Shown one piece after another: positions 1 to 6,142 of a stretch of DNA of 6,142 bases. The translations under genes were made by a program, and so were the position numbers. A model generated the notes under the pieces. It was not told the DNA's origin, made no database searches, and saw only the letters and a list, made by a program, of their open reading frames with translations. The DNA is taken from positions 1-6,142 of the forward strand of contig CALPQP020000049.1 in assembly GCA_943325745.2 (NCBI GenBank), given 5' to 3'. The DNA comes from Gulosibacter massiliensis. Lineage in GTDB: Bacteria > Actinomycetota > Actinomycetes > Actinomycetales > Microbacteriaceae. Position 1 is the stretch's first letter. Every line of letters begins with the position of its first letter.

Positions 1-1568
1 CGACGTTCCCTCAGTTCCGTCTCGACGAGGGTTTCCCACTGGTTCGACGCAAAGAGGCTGGCGAAGGCACCGTCCACGTTCGCCAGAACAACCGTGGCGT
101 CGCTGCCAGCAAGACTCGCCGCGTGACCCCACCAGCGCAGGCAGTTTTCAGAAGTCCGAAGTCCGGGGCGTTGTAATTCCTTGTCGCCGTCGACGATGAG
201 AACAGCCTCGTAACCTCCCGAGACAATCGGTTCAGCGCCACGGGTCGCGATCACGAGCGATGAGCGGCGAGGCAGGTCGAGCGCGCGATGCTCACCGTCG
301 GCAACAACGACGGGCACTCCCGGGAACGCCCGCCCCAATTCGTCGGCGGTGCGCACGGACCCGACACCCGACCACGCCGTTTCGCGGCCGGAACAGTGGG
401 TGCACTTCAATCCGATGGGCGTCAGACCGCACACTCGACACAGCACCGTCCCGTCACGATTTCCCGATAGCAACGACCGACACTTTCCGCACCGGTGGGC
501 CGTTCTACAGTCGGCACAGACAACCTGTGGTGTGAAACCGGGACGCGAAACCTGAACAAGAACCGGGCCACGATCTAATGCGTCACGCAACACTTTCCAG
601 CCGATGGATGGGATACGTGCGCGCGAGGCAAAACCGTCGTCAGTGGCGTCATTAGCCAACATCACCGCGGGTCGGGAAGGTGTTTTCGAAGCCCGTTCAA
701 CGAAACCGAGCTCAATGAATCGAGCCGACTCAACGGACGGTGTGATCGACGCAAAAATTAGCCTGCCGCCCTCGATCGAATTTCGAACCACCGCGGCATC
801 TCGTGCGTGGACGTAGGGAGTGTGCGGCTCTTCCAGCAGCGGATCTGATTCGTCGACGACGATGAGTAATTCAAGGTCGATGACCGGCGCATACACTGCC
901 GCTCGGGTCCCAATGACAACTCGCTTTTCTCCCGACAGGATGTCGAGATAGCGTCCATAGCGCTCGGACGGTGTGCCCGAGGAATCAACCGTGATGTGGG
1001 GCACGTCCACGAGGGCGCGACTCAAGAGCGCCAGATCGCGCCAATCGGGCACGACGACGATTACCCCGGCCTCGGCGGCTCTGACGAGATCGGCAATTTG
1101 AGTCAGTGACCGGAGCGTGGGTCCTTCGTCCGTCTCGACAACCCCGCAGTCCAGAGTGATCGCGGTCCGTGTGGAGGGACGAGCCGTCGGCATCGCGCGT
1201 GGCGTGAAGGACCTGCCCTTCTCTATTCGAATCGCACGTTTGGGGATTGCGCCACGCAAAACATCGGCCGCTCCGCCACCGTTCCGATCGGCGACGGTTC
1301 GCGCCAACTTCCACAGCGCTGGAGTGAGAACCGGAACGCTACCGTGCGTCGAGTCAATCTCAGCCAGGGTTACCCCAGTGGTGGGCGTTGGAGAAATATC
1401 GACGACAAAGGCATCGATTCGACGCGACCCGCCCTTTCCCAGAGGAACTCGCACGCGGCCGCCGACAACTACTTCGTTTGTGAGTTCGTCGGGGATGACA
1501 TATTCGAGCACACGGTCAAGCCGCGGCACGGGCGACTCAACCAACACGTGAGCGACGAGCCGCGGCAC
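1..1568 (-). CDS. priA: Probable primosomal protein N' (PriA), helicase-deficient actinobacterial type, 3' end outside window
   Basis: The minus-strand frame from GTG at 1568 to the left edge is open for 522 codons, so the gene is partial; actinobacterial PriA is usually about 650 residues. The N-terminus (LVESPVPRLDRVLEYVIP) matches the PriA 3'-DNA-binding domain. Residues 220-239 (GTRAAVYAP...LLIVVDESD) align with the Walker B region, but the usual DEEH reads DESD (239-242), and no GxxxxGK[ST] P-loop precedes it. Eight cysteines, C351/354, C360/363, C377/380 and C389/392, reproduce the spacing of the PriA zinc domain. Beyond them, helicase motifs V and VI (GTQM.., QVAGRAGR in E. coli) are replaced by ATRGAEP and WWGHAASLA. 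Known for the family: PriA restarts stalled forks, and actinobacterial versions lack detectable helicase motifs. Inference: it acts as a structural or loading factor, not a translocase. The start lies two bases after the metK stop with only a weak Shine-Dalgarno, suggesting coupling. The GTG at 1568 could be replaced by a start a few codons downstream. Confidence 0.93.
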   Translation of the reverse strand, partial: MPRLVAHVLVESPVPRLDRVLEYVIPDELTNEVVVGGRVRVPLGKGGSRRIDAFVVDISPTPTTGVTLAEIDSTHGSVPVLTPALWKLARTVADRNGGGAADVLRGAIPKRAIRIEKGRSFTPRAMPTARPSTRTAITLDCGVVETDEGPTLRSLTQIADLVRAAEAGVIVVVPDWRDLALLSRALVDVPHITVDSSGTPSERYGRYLDILSGEKRVVIGTRAAVYAPVIDLELLIVVDESDPLLEEPHTPYVHARDAAVVRNSIEGGRLIFASITPSVESARFIELGFVERASKTPSRPAVMLANDATDDGFASRARIPSIGWKVLRDALDRGPVLVQVSRPGFTPQVVCADCRTAHRCGKCRSLLSGNRDGTVLCRVCGLTPIGLKCTHCSGRETAWSGVGSVRTADELGRAFPGVPVVVADGEHRALDLPRRSSLVIATRGAEPIVSGGYEAVLIVDGDKELQRPGLRTSENCLRWWGHAASLAGSDATVVLANVDGAFASLFASNQWETLVETELRER

Positions 1569-1570
1569 AC

Positions 1571-2746
1571 TTACCCGATTTCGGCGAGAGCGGCGCGGAT
1601 GGCGTCTACGCGATCGAGACGCTCCCAGGTAAAGTTGTCCCCCTCGCGACCGAAGTGACCGTAGGTTGCCGTGTCACGGTATTTGCGGTTGAGAAGATCC
1701 AAATCGCGGATGATCGCGGCTGGACGAAGGTCGAAAACAGATTCGAGAACGCGCTGAATCGTGTCCAGGGGTACCGTCTCAGTGCCGAATGTCTCGACAT
1801 AGAGCCCAATCGGTTGAGCGACCCCGATCGCATAGGCAACTTGAACCTCAAGCCGATCGGCGAGGCCGGCTGCGACCGCATTTTTTGCGACCCAGCGCAT
1901 GGCGTACGCTCCCGAACGGTCTACCTTTGACGGGTCTTTCCCCGAAAATGCTCCGCCACCGTGTCGAGACGCGCCACCGTAGGTGTCGACGATGATCTTT
2001 CGCCCCGTCAGACCCGCATCACAACCCGGTCCGCCGTGCTCGAAGGACCCCGACGGGTTGATGAAATACTTGACTGTCGACATGTCTAGCCCAGAGCCGT
2101 CGAACACCGGTTTGATGACGTGTTCCCGGATGTCCGACGCAATGCGGTCCTGTGAGATGGGTTGTCCGTCGGCCGCGGGGGCGTGTTGGGTTGACACGAC
2201 GATGGTGTCAACACTTCGGGGAACCTGGCCCTCGTAGCCAATGGTCACTTGGGTCTTTCCATCGGGTCGAAGGTAACCAAGAACCCCTAGCTTGCGAACT
2301 TCTTCGAGTCGTTCCGCGAGCCGGTGAGCGTAAAAAATCGGCGCTGGCATAAACACGGGTGTTTCGGTGCACGCGTAGCCGAACATGAGCCCTTGGTCTC
2401 CGGCGCCCAGTTCGTCCCCTTTGTCGACGGCACTATTGATTTCAGGCGACTGGTCACCGAAAGACATCATGATGCCGCACGTCCGTCCATCGAAATTGAC
2501 CTCGGCAGAGTTGTAGCCAATGTCGAGAATCACGTCACGCACGACGCGGTCGATGTCGACGTAACCTTCGGTCCGTACTTCACCAGCTACATGGATGAGT
2601 CCTCCCGACGCGAGGCATTCGACCGCCACCTTGGAGTTCCGATCCTGGGCAAGAATGGCATCAAGAATCGCGTCCGACAATTGGTCGCACAACTTGTCGG
2701 GGTGGCCGCTCGTGACAGATTCGCTCGTGAAAAGGCGGAGGGTCAT
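1571..2746 (-). CDS. metK: S-adenosylmethionine synthetase (methionine adenosyltransferase)
   Basis: This cytoplasmic enzyme makes S-adenosylmethionine from ATP and L-methionine, releasing phosphate and pyrophosphate. The 391-residue length is normal for bacterial MetK. The N-terminal [12 protein letters not shown] (7-18) carries the catalytic His15 and metal-binding Asp17. Both family signatures are present: GAGDQG at 114-119 and GGGAFSGKD at 263-271. The C-terminal YGHFGRE (362-368) is also typical. One departure is seen at 234-243, where the usual FVIGGPxGD reads FEHGGPGCD, with Cys242 in place of Gly. The frame stays open upstream to a GTG at 2839, but the ATG at 2746 is chosen because family homology starts there ([10 protein letters not shown]) and the upstream codons match nothing. 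The Shine-Dalgarno is poor (AGAAAG, about 10 bases upstream). It lies 165 bases after rpoZ and 2 bases before priA. Identification is secure. Confidence 0.98.
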   Translation of the reverse strand: MTLRLFTSESVTSGHPDKLCDQLSDAILDAILAQDRNSKVAVECLASGGLIHVAGEVRTEGYVDIDRVVRDVILDIGYNSAEVNFDGRTCGIMMSFGDQSPEINSAVDKGDELGAGDQGLMFGYACTETPVFMPAPIFYAHRLAERLEEVRKLGVLGYLRPDGKTQVTIGYEGQVPRSVDTIVVSTQHAPAADGQPISQDRIASDIREHVIKPVFDGSGLDMSTVKYFINPSGSFEHGGPGCDAGLTGRKIIVDTYGGASRHGGGAFSGKDPSKVDRSGAYAMRWVAKNAVAAGLADRLEVQVAYAIGVAQPIGLYVETFGTETVPLDTIQRVLESVFDLRPAAIIRDLDLLNRKYRDTATYGHFGREGDNFTWERLDRVDAIRAALAEIG

Positions 2747-2911
2747 CGGGGTATCACTTTCTGTCGGCTGACAATGACGAAGATCCGAGGAATCACCGCC
2801 GCGAGAACCGCCACGACGCCAATAGCCTGAGGAGTTCACTAACAGCGTACTCGTGAGCTCGTACCCAAAACCTCTGACGCACCAACGATTCGTGGGCGAC
2901 GAGTCGAACTG
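2747..2911. other. rpoZ-metK intergenic gap where coaBC is usually found
   Basis: This 165-base stretch is the only sizeable gap in the window. In mycobacteria and streptomycetes coaBC (dfp, phosphopantothenoylcysteine synthesis) occupies this position. I translated the three minus-strand frames and found no CoaBC motif. I see no stem followed by a T-run that would make an intrinsic terminator and no recognisable SAM riboswitch. The best sigma70-like candidate on the minus strand is TTGGGT, an 18-base spacer and TGTTAG, which is weak. The metK frame is open across the whole gap back to the rpoZ TAG. In another frame a short hydrophobic reading frame (2743-2814) overlaps the metK start. The gap may carry a secondary metK promoter or simply be what was left after coaBC was lost or moved. 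Confidence 0.6.
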
Positions 2912-3160
2912 CTAGTGGGCGTTACCGAGCTCCACGAGTCCCTCGTTGATTTCACGCATCGCGATGGTGAGGGGTTTCTCGTCAACCGAGAATTCGACGA
3001 GAGGCCCCGCCGTGGTGACAGTGCCTTCCGCGCGCTCAACGTAGTATTCGTTGATTTCGCGCGCACGCTTCGACGCAACGATCACGAGCTGGTACTTCGA
3101 ATCGACCCTCTCAAGGAGTTCGTCGATGGGAGGGTCAATAATTCCCTTGCTCGTGTTCAT
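2912..3160 (-). CDS. rpoZ: DNA-directed RNA polymerase omega subunit
   Basis: Omega is the small subunit that binds beta' and assists assembly and stability of RNA polymerase. The product has 82 residues, in the family range. The features that identify it are the actinobacterial N-terminus [18 protein letters not shown], the helix [16 protein letters not shown] (compare LVLVAARRARQM in E. coli omega), and the conserved [15 protein letters not shown] near the end, equivalent to TVIALREIEEGLI. The start is fixed by the ATG at 3160, which has a good Shine-Dalgarno (GGAAGG, six bases upstream). Longer in-frame starts run into gmk and add residues unlike omega. The gene begins 14 bases after the gmk stop, as in the usual gmk-rpoZ pairing, so cotranscription is likely. 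The tail after the conserved region is short (VELGNAH), while many actinobacterial omegas are longer. Confidence 0.95.
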   Translation of the reverse strand: MNTSKGIIDPPIDELLERVDSKYQLVIVASKRAREINEYYVERAEGTVTTAGPLVEFSVDEKPLTIAMREINEGLVELGNAH

Positions 3161-3166
3161 GATTCG

Positions 3167-3172
3167 CCTTCC
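3167..3172 (-). promoter_or_regulatory. Shine-Dalgarno site of rpoZ
   Basis: The minus strand reads GGAAGG followed by six bases and the rpoZ ATG. It is the strongest ribosome binding site in the window and lies inside the 14-base gmk-rpoZ gap. It decides the rpoZ start against longer in-frame alternatives. It also suggests that rpoZ initiates on its own, whereas pyrF, gmk and priA seem to depend more on coupling. Confidence 0.75.
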
Positions 3173-3174
3173 GA

Positions 3175-4053
3175 CTAGTTGTCTGTCATTAAGTGTACGA
3201 CGGCTTCCGCCGCCGCATCGACATCGTCGTTGACAATAGTGACGTCGAACTCTGATTGTGCATCGAATTCGGACTTCGCCGTCTCGAGACGACGCGCCTG
3301 CTCTTCGGAGTTCTCCGTTCCTCGAGTCTGCAACCTGCGGACCAGCTCGTCCCACGACGGGGGAACCAGGAACACGAGTAGCGCCTCCGGCATGGCACGT
3401 TTCACGTTACGTGCCCCTTGAATATCTATCTCGAGAATGATGCTGTGCCCGCTGTCGAGGGCTTCCAGGATTGGCCCGCGAGGGGTTCCGTATCGATTGT
3501 GCCCGTGCACAACTGCCCACTCGAGCATCTGATCGGTCTCAACGAGTCGGTCGAACTCTTTATCCGTTACGAAGAAATAGTGTTCTCCGTCCGTTTCACC
3601 GGGTCGCGGTGGTCGGGTCGTCGCCGAGACCGAGAATCTGACGTCGGGATGGCGCTCTCTGATGCGCGCCACGACCGTGCCTTTACCAACCGCCGTCGGT
3701 CCGGCAACAACAACCAGCCTGCTACGCTGATCGCCGTGATTATCATTTGACGTCCGCGCCTCTAGCCAAGCCTTCAGAGTTCCGATCTGCCGCGTCCCTA
3801 ACGCGCCGAGGCGTTTACGGGGCGAAATTCCAAGATCGTTCAGAATGCGTGGAATCTTCACTTCGCCGATGCCCGGGATACTCCCGAGGAACTCGGTGAC
3901 GCGAAGTCCCGCTTCAGCCGAGTCCTTTTCCCGCCAGGCGTGGACAGCAACCGAGAACGCGCTTCTCTCCCCCGCCTCTAAAGTCCGCTTGACGGCTGCG
4001 CGAGCGCGTCGCCGTTCGACAGCTATCGCGGAGGCTTCACGGGGATCTCGCAT
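3175..4053 (-). CDS. gmk: Fusion of integration-host-factor-like domain (MihF) and guanylate kinase
   Basis: One continuous frame of 292 codons encodes two units. Residues 1 to about 100 match actinobacterial integration host factor (MihF/sIHF), including [17 protein letters not shown] and the DNA-binding segment [20 protein letters not shown] (55-74), then [12 protein letters not shown] short polar linker ([11 protein letters not shown], 101-111) leads to a complete guanylate kinase (112-292), which converts GMP and ATP to GDP and ADP. Its features are the P-loop GPTAVGKGT (118-126), the GMP-binding [11 protein letters not shown] (143-153) with R147 and R150, Glu179 and Tyr188 in [13 protein letters not shown], Asp210 in EIDIQGA, and the arginine-rich lid 239-255. 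The P-loop has Gly after the lysine, whereas most Gmk have Ser or Thr. In mycobacteria and streptomycetes mihF and gmk are separate neighbours, so the fusion follows from joining them. The ATG at 4053 overlaps the pyrF stop by one base (TGATG), with AGGG five bases upstream. I believe related Microbacteriaceae share this long Gmk, but cannot verify it here. Confidence 0.95.
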   Translation of the reverse strand: MRDPREASAIAVERRRARAAVKRTLEAGERSAFSVAVHAWREKDSAEAGLRVTEFLGSIPGIGEVKIPRILNDLGISPRKRLGALGTRQIGTLKAWLEARTSNDNHGDQRSRLVVVAGPTAVGKGTVVARIRERHPDVRFSVSATTRPPRPGETDGEHYFFVTDKEFDRLVETDQMLEWAVVHGHNRYGTPRGPILEALDSGHSIILEIDIQGARNVKRAMPEALLVFLVPPSWDELVRRLQTRGTENSEEQARRLETAKSEFDAQSEFDVTIVNDDVDAAAEAVVHLMTDN

Positions 4054-4859
4054 CAGAGCCCTAATTCTCGCAGGTGTTCCTCAATTGCGGTCGCTGCATT
4101 GGCGAGACCGTCGTGCACGACACTTCGACTGACCGACGGAATCACGTTTGGTGATGCCGCTCCAAAAATGTGTGAGATGTCGGTCAGTGACGCCCCTTGG
4201 GCTCCGAAACCGGGTGCGAGGATGAGCAACCCGTCGAGATCGGAGGCGGTCAGACCACGCGCGGCGAGACCTCGAGTTGCGCCGACAACGACACCGACAG
4301 TCGTGGCATCGCCCGATCGTTCGCGGGCATAACGCGCGACGAGCGCGGGCAGCGTCTCGCTTGCGATTGACGCACGCTGGACGTGATCCGCATCGGGGTT
4401 CGAGGTCGAACTCAGGACGAAGACCGTCGCACCGTTGGCCTCGGCTCGCGAGAAGGCTGGCTCGAGTGCCGCGAAGCCCTGATAAGGGCTGACGGTGAGC
4501 GCATCACTCTGCAGCGGTCCGTCTCCCAACCATGCAGAGGCGTAGCCCTCCATTGTTGAGCCGATATCACCGCGCTTCGCGTCAGCGATGACGACAAGAC
4601 CCGCGTCCCGAGCTTCGCGGATCAGAAGTTCCAGGGCTCCATAGCCCGCCGAACCGAACCGCTCGAAATAGGCGACCTGAGGTTTCACGATTCCGACGCG
4701 GGGTGCCGCGACGGCCACAACCGCGCGCCCGAACTCCAGCGCTCCCGCCGCGGTATCGGGAAGCCCGGCCGTGCGGAGTGAGTCCGTGCTCGGGTCGATG
4801 CCGACACAGAGGGGTCCACGCGACTCGACAATCGAGGCAAACCGCGAACCGAGACCCAT
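4053..4859 (-). CDS. pyrF: Orotidine-5'-phosphate decarboxylase, long (type 2) form
   Basis: PyrF decarboxylates orotidine 5'-phosphate to UMP, the last step of de novo pyrimidine synthesis, in the cytoplasm. The 268-residue product belongs to the longer class found in actinobacteria. Visible active-site elements are GIDPS (20-24, Asp22), the lysine in GIVKPQ (Lys59), the catalytic DAKRGDIGSTMEGYA (93-107; Asp93, Lys95, Asp98), TVSPYQG (122-128), LAPGFGAQG (214-222) and the phosphate-contacting SVSRSVV with Arg245. The ATG at 4859 is preferred because it forms a TGATG overlap with the carB stop, the same junction seen at the pyrF-gmk border. Two GTG codons just upstream (4865, 4862) are alternatives that would add two residues or one. 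No strong Shine-Dalgarno is present, so translation is probably coupled to carB. The position directly after carB places both ends of the UMP pathway on one transcript. Confidence 0.97.
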   Translation of the reverse strand: MGLGSRFASIVESRGPLCVGIDPSTDSLRTAGLPDTAAGALEFGRAVVAVAAPRVGIVKPQVAYFERFGSAGYGALELLIREARDAGLVVIADAKRGDIGSTMEGYASAWLGDGPLQSDALTVSPYQGFAALEPAFSRAEANGATVFVLSSTSNPDADHVQRASIASETLPALVARYARERSGDATTVGVVVGATRGLAARGLTASDLDGLLILAPGFGAQGASLTDISHIFGAASPNVIPSVSRSVVHDGLANAATAIEEHLRELGL

Positions 4860-6142
4860 CACCACGACGCTCGATCCGACGCGTACTCTTGGAGTGAACG
4901 AACGGAAATCTGCTCACCGGAGGACTCAATCGCCGCAACTGCGGCCGAAACCTGGGCAATGGTCGTCACGAGAGCCTTATCGGCTGCCACGGCTTCGCGT
5001 CGTATCTCCATCCCATCGGCACGAGCACTTCGCCCCGACGGCGTATTGATGATGAGATCGACGGAGCCCGCACGAATGAGGTCGATGATGGATTCTTCTC
5101 CCACATTCGCCTCGTAGTGTTTGCGAACGGTCGTCACCGGAACACCGTTCCGCGACAGAATATCTGCGGTTCCCCCCGTTGCCAAGACCGTGAAGCCAAT
5201 TTGTGCGAGACGCTGTATGGGCAACACGATTGATCGTTTATCACGATCGGCGACCGAAACGAACACGGTGCCCTGTGTGGGGAGCCCTCCGTATGCGGCT
5301 TCCTGGCTTTTGCGGAACGCGAGAGGGAAATTACGATCGATTCCCATGACTTCGCCCGTTGAGCGCATTTCCGGCCCCAAAACAGCATCGACGACGCGAC
5401 CTTCGAGAGTGCGGAATCGTTTGAATGGCATCACAGCCTCTTTCACTGCCACGGGCGAAAAACGCGACACGACCGACCCGTCCTTGTCGGGGAGGTGACC
5501 GTCGCGAACGAGTTCGGCTATCGTTCGCCCGACCATGATGAGAGCCGCAGCTTTTGCCAGTTGCGTGCCCATTGCCTTGGAGACGAAGGGCACCGTGCGA
5601 CTCGCGCGCGGGTTCGCCTCGAGAACGTAGAGAACGCCAGCCGACACCGCGAACTGAACATTGAGAAGGCCGCGAACGCCAATCCCGATGGCGATCGATT
5701 TCGTCGCTGCGGCTACCTCATCGAGGAGGCCACGCCCCAGCGTGACCGGCGGCAGAGTGCATGCCGAGTCACCCGAGTGCACCCCAGCTTCTTCGATGTG
5801 CTCCATAATTCCGCCAATGTAGAGACGCTCGCCGTCGAACAACGCATCGACATCGATTTCGATCGCGTCCTCAAGGAATCGATCGACCAAGAGTGGCGCG
5901 TTGGGCCCGATGATCGCAGAATCGGCGATGCGGTCGAAATAGTCACGAATCGACTCCGCGTCGTAGATGATTTCCATCCCGCGCCCGCCGAGCACATAGG
6001 ACGGACGCACCAGCACCGGATAACCGACGTCGTGGGCGACGGCGATGGCCGACTCAACGTCGACGGCAACCCCGTTGCGCGGCGCAACCAGGCCACACGA
6101 GTCGAGCACCTCGGCAAATCGTCCGCGCTCTTCGGCGATGTC
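4859..6142 (-). CDS. carB: Carbamoyl-phosphate synthase large subunit, C-terminal part (5' end outside window)
   Basis: The frame is open from the right edge to a TGA at 4859-4861, giving 427 codons of a protein usually about 1,070-1,100 residues long. CarB makes carbamoyl phosphate from ammonia (delivered by CarA), bicarbonate and two ATP, feeding pyrimidine and arginine synthesis. The fragment opens in the second half with [14 protein letters not shown]. It then shows the second ATP-grasp unit: [12 protein letters not shown] (45-56 of the visible part), [27 protein letters not shown], and the metal-binding loop [17 protein letters not shown]. From about 291 the MGS-like allosteric domain follows: [39 protein letters not shown]. 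Residues at the positions of E. coli UMP/IMP contacts (Lys, Thr/Thr, Lys, Asn) seem kept, so feedback by nucleotides is plausible but inferred. The stop overlaps the pyrF ATG by one base. carA should lie just beyond the right edge. Confidence 0.98.
   Translation of the reverse strand, partial: DIAEERGRFAEVLDSCGLVAPRNGVAVDVESAIAVAHDVGYPVLVRPSYVLGGRGMEIIYDAESIRDYFDRIADSAIIGPNAPLLVDRFLEDAIEIDVDALFDGERLYIGGIMEHIEEAGVHSGDSACTLPPVTLGRGLLDEVAAATKSIAIGIGVRGLLNVQFAVSAGVLYVLEANPRASRTVPFVSKAMGTQLAKAAALIMVGRTIAELVRDGHLPDKDGSVVSRFSPVAVKEAVMPFKRFRTLEGRVVDAVLGPEMRSTGEVMGIDRNFPLAFRKSQEAAYGGLPTQGTVFVSVADRDKRSIVLPIQRLAQIGFTVLATGGTADILSRNGVPVTTVRKHYEANVGEESIIDLIRAGSVDLIINTPSGRSARADGMEIRREAVAADKALVTTIAQVSAAVAAIESSGEQISVRSLQEYASDRASW

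Noticed and set aside
758..1314. Minus-strand frames of 76 and 109 codons within priA, which could suggest a broken priA
   Set aside because: They are in other frames than priA. The priA frame itself is open from 1568 to the window edge with no stop or frameshift.
1117..1551. Plus-strand open frame of 144 codons opposite priA
   Set aside because: It is rich in Arg, Ser and Thr, as antisense shadows usually are, and the priA frame beneath it is continuous and matches the family.
2324..2830. Plus-strand open frame of 168 codons opposite metK
   Set aside because: It lies antisense to the N-terminal half of an unmistakable metK and its product has no recognisable motif. Long antisense frames are expected in GC-rich coding DNA.
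2747..2839. N-terminal extension of MetK from the GTG at 2839
   Set aside because: The 31 extra residues do not resemble MetK, and the family N-terminus begins exactly at the ATG at 2746.
2843..2862. Imperfect palindrome around GTACTCGTGAGCTCGTAC as an operator or terminator
   Set aside because: Only the outer four base pairs and a few inner ones pair, and no T-run follows, so it does not stand out from background.
2744..2914. Possible readthrough of the rpoZ TAG into an in-frame metK, giving an omega-MetK fusion
   Set aside because: The frames do match and no other stop intervenes, but 55 open codons in GC-rich DNA can arise by chance and no stop-codon context or structure supports readthrough.

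Overview
The window holds six genes, all on the minus strand and almost without gaps. It is a segment of a core nucleotide and housekeeping operon of an actinobacterium. Read in the direction of transcription (right to left) the order is carB (3' part), pyrF, a mihF-gmk fusion, rpoZ, metK and priA (5' part). This carB-pyrF-mihF-gmk-rpoZ-(coaBC)-metK-priA order is a well-known actinobacterial arrangement. The long PyrF type, the helicase-dead PriA and the MihF domain all support that assignment. The fused MihF-Gmk and the [10 protein letters not shown]-loop suggest the family Microbacteriaceae. GC is about 60% in the few lines I counted, low for that family, which would fit one of its small-genome freshwater or marine lineages. 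The lineage is an inference, not a measurement.

Right part (4859-6142): the C-terminal 427 codons of carB, the large subunit of carbamoyl-phosphate synthase, with the second ATP-grasp unit and the allosteric MGS-like domain. It overlaps pyrF by one base. Centre (3175-4859): pyrF (orotidine-5'-phosphate decarboxylase, last step of UMP synthesis) overlaps by one base a gene encoding an actinobacterial integration-host-factor-like domain joined in frame to guanylate kinase. Next come rpoZ (2912-3160, RNA polymerase omega) and the only real gap, 165 bases (2747-2911). In most actinobacteria coaBC lies in that position; here it is absent. Left part: metK (1571-2746, S-adenosylmethionine synthetase), followed two bases later by priA, which runs off the left edge. 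This PriA keeps all eight zinc cysteines but has no Walker A motif.

The close packing (two TGATG stop/start overlaps and gaps of 14 and 2 bases) points to one transcript with translational coupling. The promoter would lie beyond the right edge. The set links UMP synthesis, GMP phosphorylation, nucleoid or DNA binding, RNA polymerase assembly, methyl-donor supply and replication restart. I see no mobile element, CRISPR array, RNA gene or clear terminator. Nothing here looks like a wholly new system. The points most worth checking are the fused MihF-Gmk, its unusual P-loop, and the missing coaBC.
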